Origin: Tunturiibacter empetritectus | GTDB taxonomy: Bacteria; Acidobacteriota; Terriglobia; Terriglobales; Acidobacteriaceae | Assembly: GCF_014201375.1 (NCBI RefSeq) | Contig: NZ_JACHDZ010000002.1 | Coordinates: 496,001-560,000 of the forward strand | Direction: 5' to 3' | DNA length: 64,000 nucleotides | Shown: positions 31,142-39,771 of the stretch, piece by piece | How positions within the stretch are numbered: the stretch's first letter is position 1 | Layout of the letters: each line of letters begins with the position of its first letter | Program-made: the position numbers and the translations under genes | The notes under the pieces: generated by a model | What the model was told of the DNA's origin: nothing | Databases searched by the model: none | What the model saw: only the letters and a program-made list of their open reading frames with translations

Positions 31142-31512
31142 CTAGACGGCCTCCGTGATGATCCGTTGCATGTGGCGCTTGCGGGTAAGCCGAAAGAAGA
31201 CGACCGGCGTAACGATCAACGAAAGGAGCGTGGAGATCAGCAGATCGCCGATGACCGCGATTGCCAGTGGCTGCAGCATCTGTGAGCCGGCGCCAATCGC
31301 GAAGGCCGACGGCAACATGCCGGTGATGGCGGCCAGCGCCGTCATCAGGATGGGCCGCAGCCGGCGGCGTCCAGCGTGCAGTATCGCATCCTCGGGGGGG
31401 ACATGCCCTCGTCCCGGAAGCGAGCTTCTGCATCGAGCAGCAGCATACCGTTCTTCGCGACGATGCCGATGACCATGATGAGTCCCATGAACGAAGCTAC
31501 GCTGAAGGGTTG
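31142..31512 (-). pseudogene. RND efflux permease, C-terminal remnant
   Basis: Only the last roughly 120 codons of an AcrB/HAE1-type RND permease survive. FMGLIMVIGIVAKNGMLLLD, the loop DEGMSP, GRRRLRPILMTALAAITGMLP and GSQMLQPLAIAVIGDLL are in two frames, so there is also a frameshift near 31400. The sequence ends abruptly at about 31512, where it meets a TolC fragment running the other way. The original gene was more than 3 kb. Confidence 0.8.
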
Positions 31513-31914
31513 CACGGCGCGGTCTTGTCTCCGTCGTCGTCGCCAACTACTACGGCGTGCTGGCAGCGGACGCAAAACTTACCGTCGGCCAGCGCGCACG
31601 CGATGAAGCCGACCGCTTCAGTACCATCACCCAGCAGCGCGAGGCTGCAGGCGAGGTCGCCCATGCCGATACAGTGCGTGGCGACATCCAACTCCAGCAG
31701 CGTCAACGCGACCTCAACGAGGCCAAGCTTGCCGCAGAACGCTCTCGGCTCGACATCGGCGTACTGCTCTTCCCCGATCCGACGACGCCGTACACCGTCG
31801 CCTCCAGTCTGACACAGCTGCTCACTCTGCCAAGCCGCGCCGAGATCGACGCGGCAGCCAAAGCCAACAACCCCGACCTTAGGGCCGCTCTCGAATCGAT
31901 GCCGGGAAGCAGCG
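31512..31914 (+). pseudogene. TolC-family outer-membrane protein, internal fragment (inverted)
   Basis: In frame from 31512, RRGLVSVVVANYYGVLAADA and then TQQREAAGEVAHADTVRGDI plus LDIGVLLFPDPTTPYTV are typical of the middle of a TolC-type efflux outer-membrane factor. The fragment ends near NPDLRAALES. Both ends are missing. It lies on the plus strand between minus-strand remnants of an RND permease and of a TolC N-terminus, so it appears to have been inverted in place. Confidence 0.75.
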
Positions 31915-32135
31915 CAGCGCGGGGCGATACTGCGCTGCGACTGCGCTACTTCCGCGTCGGTCGTGGCGGCAGTAAAGGCACTGTTGGCCTTCTGTGCGCG
32001 CTGTATGGCTTCGTCGAGCGAGATGATCGTCGCCGCCTGCTGAGCGGACGCTGAGCCAACGGCGAAGATCGAAGCATAAAGAGAAGAGCCGACTTCATCG
32101 AGATCACTGGATGGGCCAAGTTGAGTGCAGAACAT
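31897..32135 (-). pseudogene. TolC-family protein, N-terminal fragment
   Basis: Starting at about 32135 a signal-like segment (YASIFAVGSASAQQA) is followed by SLDEAIQRAQKANSAFTAA and EVAQSQRSIA, the normal N-terminus of a TolC-type protein. A one-base shift near 31925 then leads to RAALPGIDSRAA in another frame before homology ends at the junction with the inverted internal fragment. It follows the YncE-like gene on the same strand, suggesting a former YncE-TolC-adaptor-RND operon. Confidence 0.65.
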
Positions 32136-32209
32136 GGAGACAGGGGTAGCTATGTGCACGCTTCGTGAGGGCAAAAGCGTACACCGACCAGCGGAGTTGG
32201 AGTTGGGAG

Positions 32210-33238
32210 TTACTTCACTTCATAGGTAAGGATCTTTGCCATGGCTTTGCTCTCGCCTGGCGACACAGCGAGGAAGAGCCGATTCGCAGACGGGATCAGC
32301 AGGCCGGTCTTCGCGCCGGGAGCGGTGGTTACCTTCTCGGTCATCTTCAGATGATCCGGATCGGAGGTGTCGTAAATACCCATGTACCCTTCTCCGCCGG
32401 GGACATAGAGCCGCTTCGTAGCCGCATCGTACTGCACCTCATCCGAGCGGAGAGGGGCAGGCTGCGTACCGACGACCGCACCGGTGTCGGAGTTCATGAC
32501 GACCACCATGCCAGGATCGCGGCAGACGACGTACAGCCGGTGCTGTGCGGGGTCGAAAGCGACCATCGCATTCTGCTTTGCCGGTGGGACGGGCCAAGTG
32601 CTGAGCACCTTGAGCGTTGCGCGGTCGAGCACCGCGAGCTGGTTGGTCTGGGTGAGGTTGATGAACAAGCGCGGATCGTCATCGACGAAGGCCATGGCCT
32701 CGACGTGGTTGTCTTGGAAGATCACTTTTCCCAGGATTGTGCCCGAATCCGGGTTTACGGCTTCGAGGTTTGCCGTCTTCAGGCCGACGTCCTTGCCGCC
32801 AGTAACGACATAGAGCGTGTTGCTAATCGCGTCGTACTTCGACGTATCGGAGCCCGGCGCCAATCCAACTGCGGACTTCTTTGTATAGTTGACCGCGTCA
32901 CGCAACGTCGCGCCCTGCTTCTCGCTATCCGTGATGAGAACCGTAGGCGAGCCCTTGCGGACGAGGATGCTGTGTGGGTTGCCGAAGCCCGACACGGTGC
33001 GGAGATGGGCCGAGGTCGTGAGATCGAAGACCTCCAGCGTACCGTGATCCTCGGCCGCGAGCAATAGACGGTTTCGGTCGTAATCTACAGCGAAGTGGTC
33101 GAAGTCACCGGTATAGCCGGGGAGATTGACGGAGTGGATGAGCTTAACGGAGGAGGTTTCTTGAGCGAACGACGCGGGCAAGACGAGCGTGGCCAGCGAT
33201 GCGGTGAGGAATACGGTTCGAATTACCGACATAGACAT
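32210..33238 (-). CDS. Secreted YncE-like beta-propeller protein
   Basis: 342 residues from the ATG at 33238, chosen because AGGAG lies five bases upstream and a signal peptide (ending LPASFAQ) begins there; an upstream ATG at 33316 would bury it. Propeller blades are visible as FDHFAVDYDRNRLLLAAEDH, GTLEVFDLTTSAHLRTVSG, LAVLDRATLKVLSTWPVP and RLYVPGGEGYMGIYDTSD. It is distantly related to the propeller at 28523-29569. The gene is divergent from the response regulator. The shared intergenic region carries two separate 11-bp repeat sites, one facing each gene. Its function is unknown; it probably served an efflux operon whose remnants follow it. Confidence 0.8.
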   Translation of the reverse strand: MSMSVIRTVFLTASLATLVLPASFAQETSSVKLIHSVNLPGYTGDFDHFAVDYDRNRLLLAAEDHGTLEVFDLTTSAHLRTVSGFGNPHSILVRKGSPTVLITDSEKQGATLRDAVNYTKKSAVGLAPGSDTSKYDAISNTLYVVTGGKDVGLKTANLEAVNPDSGTILGKVIFQDNHVEAMAFVDDDPRLFINLTQTNQLAVLDRATLKVLSTWPVPPAKQNAMVAFDPAQHRLYVVCRDPGMVVVMNSDTGAVVGTQPAPLRSDEVQYDAATKRLYVPGGEGYMGIYDTSDPDHLKMTEKVTTAPGAKTGLLIPSANRLFLAVSPGESKAMAKILTYEVK

Positions 33239-33279
33239 GGTGGCTCCTGGGACACAAGGAGTAGCTTGTTGATGCAGGA

Positions 33280-33306
33280 TGAGTTCTGCTTGAAGTCCGT
33301 ATGAAA
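33280..33306 (-). promoter_or_regulatory. 11-bp direct-repeat operator, site 6 (YncE-like gene)
   Basis: TGAAG at 33291 and TGAAA at 33302 are 11 bp apart, with TGAGT at 33280 in phase. It lies 42-68 bp before the YncE-like start and is oriented toward it. Confidence 0.55.
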
Positions 33307-33365
33307 ATGTGTTCATGTAGGAGGCGCATTTGGCAGACAGATGCCGTTGATCGGGATGAATAGCT

Positions 33366-33392
33366 TTTCATCTTTGTTTCAGCAGAGCTTCA
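33366..33392 (+). promoter_or_regulatory. Triple 11-bp direct-repeat operator, site 7 (response regulator gene)
   Basis: TTTCA at 33366, TTTCA at 33377 and CTTCA at 33388 form three perfect in-phase copies. A TAATAA at 33406-33411 could be the -10 element, 13 bp past the last repeat, as in activator-dependent promoters where the operator replaces the -35. AGGGG at 33411-33415 is the ribosome site for the ATG at 33426. This suggests autoregulation. Confidence 0.6.
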
Positions 33393-33425
33393 TGGCCACG
33401 CAAGCTAATAAGGGGCGTAACATAT

Positions 33426-34106
33426 ATGCGAATCCTATTGATCGAAGACGAGCAGAAGGTTTCTACGTTAGTCAAACGCGGGCTCACGGCGGAGCGGTAC
33501 GCCGTGGATGTCACCCCTGATGGCTTCGAGGGGTTGGAGTTTGCCGAAGTCTATCCCTACGACCTCATCATCCTCGATCTGATGCTGCCCCGTGTTACCG
33601 GTTCCGACGTGCTGCAGCGCATCCGTCGCAAAAACGTCTTTGTGCCGGTGTTGATTCTGACAGCGCGCGATTCGATCGATGACAAGGTGAAGCTTTTCGA
33701 GCTTGGCGCAGATGATTACCTCACCAAGCCGTTCGCCTTTGCCGAGCTGCTGATGCGGGTGAAGGCACTGCTGCGGCGCGGACCGGTCAATCGCTCCAGC
33801 ACCCTGCGCGTCGACGACCTCGAACTCGATCGCCTTACCCAGCAGGTCAAGCGAGGTGGTAAGCGTGTCGAACTGACCGCCAAGGAATATGCGCTGCTCG
33901 AATACCTCATGCAGAACGCAGAGCGTGTCCTCTCGCGCAATATGATCATCGAGCATGTATGGGACCAGAGCTTCGACGGAATCACCAATATCGTCGATGT
34001 CTATGTGCGGCACCTGCGCGCCAAGGTAGACGAAGGGAACACCTTCAAGATGATCCGCACGGTCCGTGGTACCGGCTATATGATCCGTGGTGGGAGCGAG
34101 GCATGA
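33426..34106 (+). CDS. OmpR/PhoB-family response regulator
   Basis: 226 residues. The receiver domain has the acidic pocket Glu7-Asp8-Glu9, phospho-acceptor Asp51 in LIILDLMLP, Thr79 in LILTAR and Lys101 in YLTKPF. The winged-helix DNA-binding domain occupies about residues 128-222, ending TVRGTGYMIRGG. The stop codon overlaps the kinase start (ATGA at 34103). The receiver and kinase types resemble CusRS/QseBC-like systems. OmpR-type dimers bind tandem half-sites about 11 bp apart, precisely the pattern found before this gene and at six other places, so it is the best candidate regulator for that group (inference). Confidence 0.9.
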   Translation: MRILLIEDEQKVSTLVKRGLTAERYAVDVTPDGFEGLEFAEVYPYDLIILDLMLPRVTGSDVLQRIRRKNVFVPVLILTARDSIDDKVKLFELGADDYLTKPFAFAELLMRVKALLRRGPVNRSSTLRVDDLELDRLTQQVKRGGKRVELTAKEYALLEYLMQNAERVLSRNMIIEHVWDQSFDGITNIVDVYVRHLRAKVDEGNTFKMIRTVRGTGYMIRGGSEA

Positions 34107-35626
34107 ACCGCAACTCCCTTCGCGCACGGGTCACGGCATTTTACGTCGCTATGCTGGCCATGGCGCTGATCTTCTTCAGTATAGCGGTTTATATCGGGGT
34201 GCGAGCCTATCTCACCAAGTCGCTCGAGCGCTCGCTGAATACCACCGCCCATAGCATTGAGGCCGACTACCTCGCGCCGCTCGAAGTCAAGGGGCCGGCT
34301 TGGTTTCAGGCTGAGATGAGTGAGTCATACCCGCCGGGTATCAGCGACCCGTTTGTACGTATCTTCGAAGCCGGTAAGGTGCTCTACGACTCCGGCGACA
34401 TGCGCGATCCGCCAGTGCGGATCTCCGACCTGCCGCACCCCACCACGGCCGAAGGACTGAACGACTTTCACCGGACGCACTCCTCGACAGGTCAGCCGCT
34501 GATGGTCTACACGGTGGCGTACACTTCGCCCAACGGCAGGCTCATCCTCGTAGAGACCGGAGCAAGCATGGAGCCGCTGCAGCACCTGCTGCATAGCCTC
34601 TTTCTCATCCTGCTCATTGCCACGCCTGGCATCCTGTTCATCGCAGCCGTCGGCGGCTATATGCTCATGGCACGGCCTCTGCGGCCGGTCGTCGCGCTGA
34701 CAGAGCAGGCGGAGCACGTAGGCCGTAAGCAGATGGGTGAAAGACTGCCGATCATTCCTTCGGGCGATGAACTCGAACGCCTCTCGCTTGCGCTCAACCG
34801 TATGATCGACCGCTTGGAGGAGGCACTCGCGCACAATCAACGCTTCTCCGCAGACGCCTCGCACGAGTTGCGCACGCCACTCACGATCATCCGCGGTGAG
34901 TTGGAGGCTCTGTTACAGATGCCGGCCCTTCCCGCGCAAGCGATGGACGGCATCAGCAGTGCGCTTGAAGAGGGCGACCGTATGTCGCGCATTGTTCACA
35001 GCCTGATGACCATTTCCCGGCTCGATGCCGGCGGCGAGCGCATGGAGATGGTGCCGGTGGAGCTGGCTTCGATCGTGCGTGTCACGCTCGAACACATGAG
35101 CTTGCTTGCTGAGGAAAAGAGCATCGCGCTCTCTTGCCAGACCGATGAGCGAATCTACGTGACCGGCGACGTCATGCGCTTGAAGCAGATCGTCGTCAAT
35201 CTAGTCGACAACGCCATTAAATACACTCCCACGTGTGGAGCTATTGCGGTGCAGCTCTTTGCCGAACGGCAGCGCGCCGTACTTATTGTCTCCGACACCG
35301 GCATCGGCATCCCGGCGGAGGCGCTGCCGGCGGTCTTCGAGCGCTTCTACCGCACCGACCAGGCGCGCTCGCGCGTCTCCGGTGGCACTGGCCTGGGACT
35401 CGCTATCGTCAAGGCGATCTGCGGCAGCCACGACGGAACTCTCTCCATCGAGAGCGTCGAGGGCAAGAGCACGACTTTGCGCGTGGAGCTGCCGCTGCTG
35501 CAACTCTCGCAACGCGAGATCTCTGACCTTCACTCCATCGTCGTAAACCCGCAGACCGACCGTATGCCGTCTCGCGAGCAGGTCTGCGAGAAGCCGGCGG
35601 AGGACCTCATCCACCGGAAGGTGTAG
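34103..35626 (+). CDS. Sensor histidine kinase partner of the response regulator
   Basis: 507 residues from the ATG overlapping the regulator stop. Membrane segments are at about 12-34 and 163-190, enclosing a sensor domain of some 130 residues in the periplasm. A HAMP linker spans 188-240, the dimerisation domain contains the phospho-accepting His254 in DASHELRTPLT, and the ATPase domain shows the N box LVDNAIKYTP, the G1 box DTGIGIP and the G2 box GGTGLGLAI. It autophosphorylates in response to an envelope signal and passes phosphate to the adjacent regulator. The ligand is not readable. The location next to efflux remnants and a propeller is like metal or antimicrobial-sensing systems. Confidence 0.9.
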   Translation: MNRNSLRARVTAFYVAMLAMALIFFSIAVYIGVRAYLTKSLERSLNTTAHSIEADYLAPLEVKGPAWFQAEMSESYPPGISDPFVRIFEAGKVLYDSGDMRDPPVRISDLPHPTTAEGLNDFHRTHSSTGQPLMVYTVAYTSPNGRLILVETGASMEPLQHLLHSLFLILLIATPGILFIAAVGGYMLMARPLRPVVALTEQAEHVGRKQMGERLPIIPSGDELERLSLALNRMIDRLEEALAHNQRFSADASHELRTPLTIIRGELEALLQMPALPAQAMDGISSALEEGDRMSRIVHSLMTISRLDAGGERMEMVPVELASIVRVTLEHMSLLAEEKSIALSCQTDERIYVTGDVMRLKQIVVNLVDNAIKYTPTCGAIAVQLFAERQRAVLIVSDTGIGIPAEALPAVFERFYRTDQARSRVSGGTGLGLAIVKAICGSHDGTLSIESVEGKSTTLRVELPLLQLSQREISDLHSIVVNPQTDRMPSREQVCEKPAEDLIHRKV

Positions 35627-35772
35627 ACGAAGTTCAAAGTCTCCTGTCGTGGCCCGCGCATGAGTACCGCCGGGGCAGCAGGGAATCGCTGTCCTAAAAG
35701 CCAAAACAAACCCGTGCCGCATGTCCCCTTGCGGAATTGCGCACCGAACTGTCTCCCGAGGGACTCCAGCCA

Positions 35773-37598
35773 ATGACCATGACGAAGACCATAACCGAGC
35801 TGCCGCTGACGACCAACAAGCATCTGATTCGCTGGGTCGAAAAGATGGCGGAGTTGACCTAGCTAAGCGCCATCCATTGGGTTGACGGCTCCGACGCTGA
35901 GTACGATCGTCTGTGCCAGCAACTTGTCAACAGTGGAACCTTCACGGAACTGAACCAAGAGCAGTGGCCAGGCTGCTTTTACGCCCGCTCCGACGCAAAG
36001 GATGTTGCGCGCGTCGAAGAACGAACCTACATCTGTAGTCTCAGCAAAGACAACGCCGGCCCGACCAACAACTGGGAAAATCCCTTTGTGATGCGGAAGA
36101 GGCTGAAGCAGCTCTTCAAGGGCTGCATGCGCGGACGAACCATGTATGTTATGCCTTACAGTATGGGCCCCATCGGGTCGCCTATGTCGCAGCTCGGCGT
36201 ACAGTTGACCGACTCCGAATATGCGGTCGTGAATATGCGTATCATGGCGCGTATCGGCCTGGCCGTCTTCGCCGAGATTGATAAGGACCTCAAGCGCGTC
36301 GTGCCCTGCATGCACAGCGTTGGTGCTCCGCTGGCCAAAGGAGAGGCAGGTGTGCCTTGGCCCTGCAACGAAGACAAATACATCGTCCACTTTCCGGAGA
36401 CGCGGGAGATCTGGAGCTACGGCTCGGGTTACGGCGGGGATGCGCTTCTGGGAAAGAAGTGCTTTGCGCTCCGTATCGCCTCGAACATCGCACGAGACGA
36501 AGGCTGGATGGCCGAGCACATGCTCATCGTCGGTCTCGAAATCCGCAGGGCGAAAAGACCTACGTGGCCGCCGCCTTTCCTTCGGCATGTGGCAAGACCA
36601 ACTTCGCCATGATGGTCACGCCGAAGGGCATGGAGGGTTGGAAGGTCTGGACGGTTGGCGACGATATCGCATGGATTAAGCCCGATGCGACGGGCCAGTT
36701 GCGCGCCATCAACCCAGAGGCCGGCTTCTTCGGAGTAGCGCCTGGCACCTCCGAGAAAACCAACCCTAACGCTATGGACAACCTACGCCGCAATACTATC
36801 TTTACCAACGTCGCGCTTACGCCTGAGGGAGGCGTCTGGTGGGAGGGCATGACCGACACGCCGCCTCCCGAGTGCCTGGACTGGCGTGGACAGTACTGGA
36901 CGCCCGAGATCGCCGAGGCTACCGGGGCGACGGCGGCTCATCCCAATGGCCGCTTCACCGCGCCCGCCTCGCAGTGTCCGGTCATTGACGATGCGTGGGA
37001 GGAGCCCGATGGCGTGCCCATCAAGGCCATCATCTTCGGCGGTCGCCGTTCGACAACCATGCCGCTCGTCTACCAGGCCTTCAATTGGAGTGCGGGCGTC
37101 TACACCGGCGCTACCATGGGTTCGGAAATGACCGCGGCAGCCGCAGGTACGCTCGGCAAGGTGCGCCGCGACCCCATGGCCATGCTGCCCTTCTGCGGAT
37201 ACCACACGGGCGACTACTTCCGTCATTGGATTCGCATGCAGCGCACGCTGACGAGTACACCTCGTATATTCCACGTGAACTGGTTCCGCAAGGGCGACGA
37301 CGGCAAGTTCCTTTGGCCGGGCTTCAGCGAAAACATGCGTGTGCTCAAGTGGATTGTCGACCGCGTAAGCGGCCGCGCGCAGGGCAAGGAAACCTCCATC
37401 GGCTGGACCCCGCATTATGGCGACATCCACTGGAATGGCCTCGACTTTCCCGAGGCTCAGTTCGACGCACTGCAGAAGGTCGACCCCGTGGCGTGGAAGC
37501 AGGAGGTCATAGGCCATGAGGAGCTGTTCATCTCAGTGCACGACCATCTGCCGCCTGAGATGATCTACGAACGCGAGTTGCTCATCTGCCGTCTGTAG
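35773..37598 (+). pseudogene. pckG: GTP-dependent phosphoenolpyruvate carboxykinase, two inactivating lesions
   Basis: The full length of GTP-type PEP carboxykinase (about 608 codons) is present. It starts MTMTKTITELPLTTNKHLIR, and the core includes the kinase-1a P-loop [23 protein letters not shown] and the [17 protein letters not shown] segments. Codon 30 is TAG (35860-35862), where relatives continue from MAELT into AIHWVDGS. A second lesion lies near 36540: GAAAATCC has lost one A, shifting frame between MLIVGLE and [19 protein letters not shown]. All downstream active-site motifs are intact. PckG makes PEP from oxaloacetate in gluconeogenesis; this copy should be dead unless both lesions are sequencing errors. 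Confidence 0.85.
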
Positions 37599-37614
37599 TG
37601 CACGAGCGATGAGG

Positions 37615-37906
37615 CCGGAGGCACGTCCTGGCTGTTCCTTTCCTTAAATGCGCTACGAGAAAGTGGTTAACAGGTATCTAGGCGAAACTGCGAAGCGCAT
37701 TCAGGAAGTGTTTCAGTATGCGCGCCTGCGTCAATGTGTTTTGTTTTTTGACGAATTCGATGCCCTTGCGAAGGAGCGCGAAGACCGGCAAGAGTCGGGC
37801 GATATCAAGCGAGTGCTGAATTCCTTGCTGCTTGAGGTGGACCGCCTGCCAAGCTATGTCTTCCTGGTTGCTGCGACGACCATCCTGACCTTTTCGATCG
37901 TGGCAA
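37615..37906 (+). pseudogene. AAA+ ATPase fragment (IetA-like central region)
   Basis: A short stretch of an AAA ATPase: LAVPFL, then in another frame MRYEKVVNRYLGETAKRIQE, the Walker B motif CVLFFDEFDALAK, SGDIKRVLNSLLLEVDR and FLVAAT. After that a missing A shifts the frame; corrected, it reads TNHPDLFDR (sensor-1 region). The Walker A region and C-terminus are absent. The style matches the ATPases paired with subtilases such as IetA. A C-terminal piece of such an ATPase occurs at 59187-59444 on the opposite strand. Confidence 0.7.
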
Positions 37907-38086
37907 GACTATAGCCTGTGACTCAGATGAAGGCGTCCAATGGCCAAACGATAAGAAACCGAGCTTTTTCATACAGTTAATATTGATGTGTAAACGGCGA
38001 GATAGATTCTCGTCTTCCCACTGATCCGCGTCTCAGGCGCGCAGCCGGCGAGCGGAGGCCGGAGAGCAAGCGGGATGAGAGTCCGG
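37907..38086. other. Intergenic DNA between ATPase fragment and intron fragment
   Basis: About 180 bases with no recognisable gene or RNA. It is the left side of several junctions between unrelated fragments. Confidence 0.5.
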
Positions 38087-38457
38087 GTGCGACTTGAAGT
38101 TGTTTGAATGATTGTTCAACACGAAAGGAGTGAGCTGAACTTGCGGTTCCGTCCGCAGTAGCCTATCGGCATCGGCGTAGCTGGTAACGGCTGGGTCGAA
38201 AGCTGCCGAGACAAGGACCCTCTGTCGGTTCGACAGAGGGAGCCCCGTGAGGGGTTTCCTCACACTGCCAGCGTCAAGGCGGTGGGAGGGCCGGGCTGAG
38301 TGATATGTCTAACAAATGTGAACTGCCGTAGGTATCGTCAACATCGAAGAGCCAAAGACGCTGATAGGCTCTGGCCAAAAGGCACGCAGCCGGATGCTTC
38401 CACCCTGGACTTGGAGCACACGGACCTACAGGCTGCCGGTGTGCAGGCAGGGACTAC
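38087..38457 (+). mobile_element. Truncated group II intron RNA, 5' part
   Basis: GTGCGACTTGAAGTT at 38087 matches the GUGYG 5' end and following bases of bacterial RmInt1-like group II introns. What follows looks like structured domain I RNA: CACGAAAGGAGTGAGC, a 10-bp hairpin CCCTCTGTCG/CGACAGAGGG (38218-38240), then CCCC-GTGA-GGGG (38243-38254) closed by a GNRA tetraloop. No reverse transcriptase and no domain V (the GAGCCGUAU...GGUUC type hairpin) are present, so the 3' half is missing. The sequence abuts the truncated transhydrogenase gene at about 38457. Exact 3' limit and class are uncertain. Confidence 0.6.
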
Positions 38458-39392
38458 GTCACGCGACCCTGTTCCATCGCAACGGACGATAGACTCGGGA
38501 ATCCGATCACGTCGCCCGCGGCGTAGATCCGGCCGCGCGCATCGGCAGCGAGTTCACATGCCGCAAGATTCAACGAATCTGTGTTGGCCTGGCGCCCCAC
38601 AGCGTAAAGCAAAGCATCCGACCAGATTTGCTTTCCGCTCTTCAGCTTCGCGCAGACTTTGCCCTCAGAAGATTTCGCAACCTCCTCGACTTCCTCACCT
38701 GGACGAAAAGTCACGCCCAGGCTGCGCATGTGATAACTCAGCGCTTCGACGATCTGCTGGTCGACGAAATCGAGTATTCGAGGGCGGCGTTCAATTAGTG
38801 TCACTGGAATATTCATAGCGGCTGCAATACAGGCATACTCGATACCAATCACCCCACCCCCGACGATGGTCAACGTGTGGTGCTCCGTCCTTAAGCGGCG
38901 AATCGCGTCTGTATCGATAATGGAGATGCCATCCACGGGAATCGCGTCGTTGTGAGCCGGTCGTGAGCCCGTTGCGATCAATACATAGTCCGCGTGGCAG
39001 AACTGCTCTCCTTCCAGATTCGCAACCCGTACAGTGTGCGGTCCGGCAAAGGACGCAGTGCCAGTCAATACATCAATTTCGTTGCGGCGAAATTGACTCT
39101 CAAACACCCGAACCTCGTTGGACGCGACTTCCTCGATTCTCTGCGCCAGGTTTGAGGCCGAGATCCGGCGATCCGTACACCCTGATCGGGTAGAACGCAG
39201 GACAGCCTCCCGAAGTGTCTTGCTCGGAATTGTGCCGGTGTTAATACTGGCCCCTCCAAGAGCTATAGAGCATTCGACCACCGCAACCTTTTTGCCGAGT
39301 TTGGCGGCCTGAATTGCCCCGTGATGTCCGGCAGCGCCGGAGCCGATCACCACCAAGTCGTAATGCTTTGCCGAACTATTGGTTCCGTTCAT
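38454..39392 (-). pseudogene. Soluble pyridine-nucleotide transhydrogenase-like flavoprotein, 3' truncated
   Basis: 312 codons from the ATG at 39392 (AGGAG ten bases upstream). The FAD-binding motif IGSGAAGHHGAIQAAKLG, GTIPSKTLREAV, the NAD-binding VGGGVIGIEYACIAA and the second FAD signature YAAGDVIG are all present. The GG..INTGTIPSK segment lacks the redox cysteine pair, which fits SthA-type transhydrogenases rather than lipoamide dehydrogenase; even the single Cys usually found there is replaced. The coding sequence stops after MEQGR, so the roughly 130-residue C-terminal dimerisation domain is lost at the junction with the group II intron fragment. It is probably inactive. Confidence 0.8.
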
Positions 39393-39771
39393 CGAAACTA
39401 TTCTCCTGTAGAAGTTGACATAAGCGAGAGGCCAGGAGAGACGCGGGCAGAATGTCATCGATGCCGCATTCGAGCGCGTCCCACCAGAGCTCCGCCGTAC
39501 TGGAGGAAGTCACAAGTAGGATTGAAGTAGAGAGATTGATATCGATGCAATTGACCCGTTCGACGAGATCTCTCCAATTGCCATCGGCCAGGGCGAGTTC
39601 CGTGACAATCACCGTCTTCTCGTGCGCCGAGTTGAGCAAATCAACTGCTGCCCTTATGCTGTGCACCCACTGCATAACCAGTCCGTGCGCTTCGATGTCT
39701 TGCAGGACCGTGGCTTTCGGGCTCCTGTTGGACACAAAAATTACTGTTCCTGCTTGTCTGTCGGTCTGCAT
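39376..39771 (-). CDS. Stand-alone pseudo-receiver domain protein
   Basis: 131 residues from the ATG at 39771 with GAGG upstream. The alternating hydrophobic pattern (TVIFVSNRS, VIVTELALADG, SILLVTSSS, ALECGIDDILPAS) fits a response-regulator receiver fold of usual length. However, the phospho-acceptor position carries Glu58 instead of Asp, and the conserved Lys in the LTKP position is absent. It may be a constitutively on or non-phosphorylated adaptor. It overlaps the transhydrogenase start by 17 bp on the same strand. The frame is open further upstream, but that would run into the divergent gene at 39869. Confidence 0.6.
   Translation of the reverse strand: MQTDRQAGTVIFVSNRSPKATVLQDIEAHGLVMQWVHSIRAAVDLLNSAHEKTVIVTELALADGNWRDLVERVNCIDINLSTSILLVTSSSTAELWWDALECGIDDILPASLLASRLCQLLQENSFDERNQ

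Noticed and set aside
38300-38818. A 172-codon frame across the intron fragment and the transhydrogenase end
   Set aside because: No reverse transcriptase or other motifs; it crosses the junction of two unrelated sequences.
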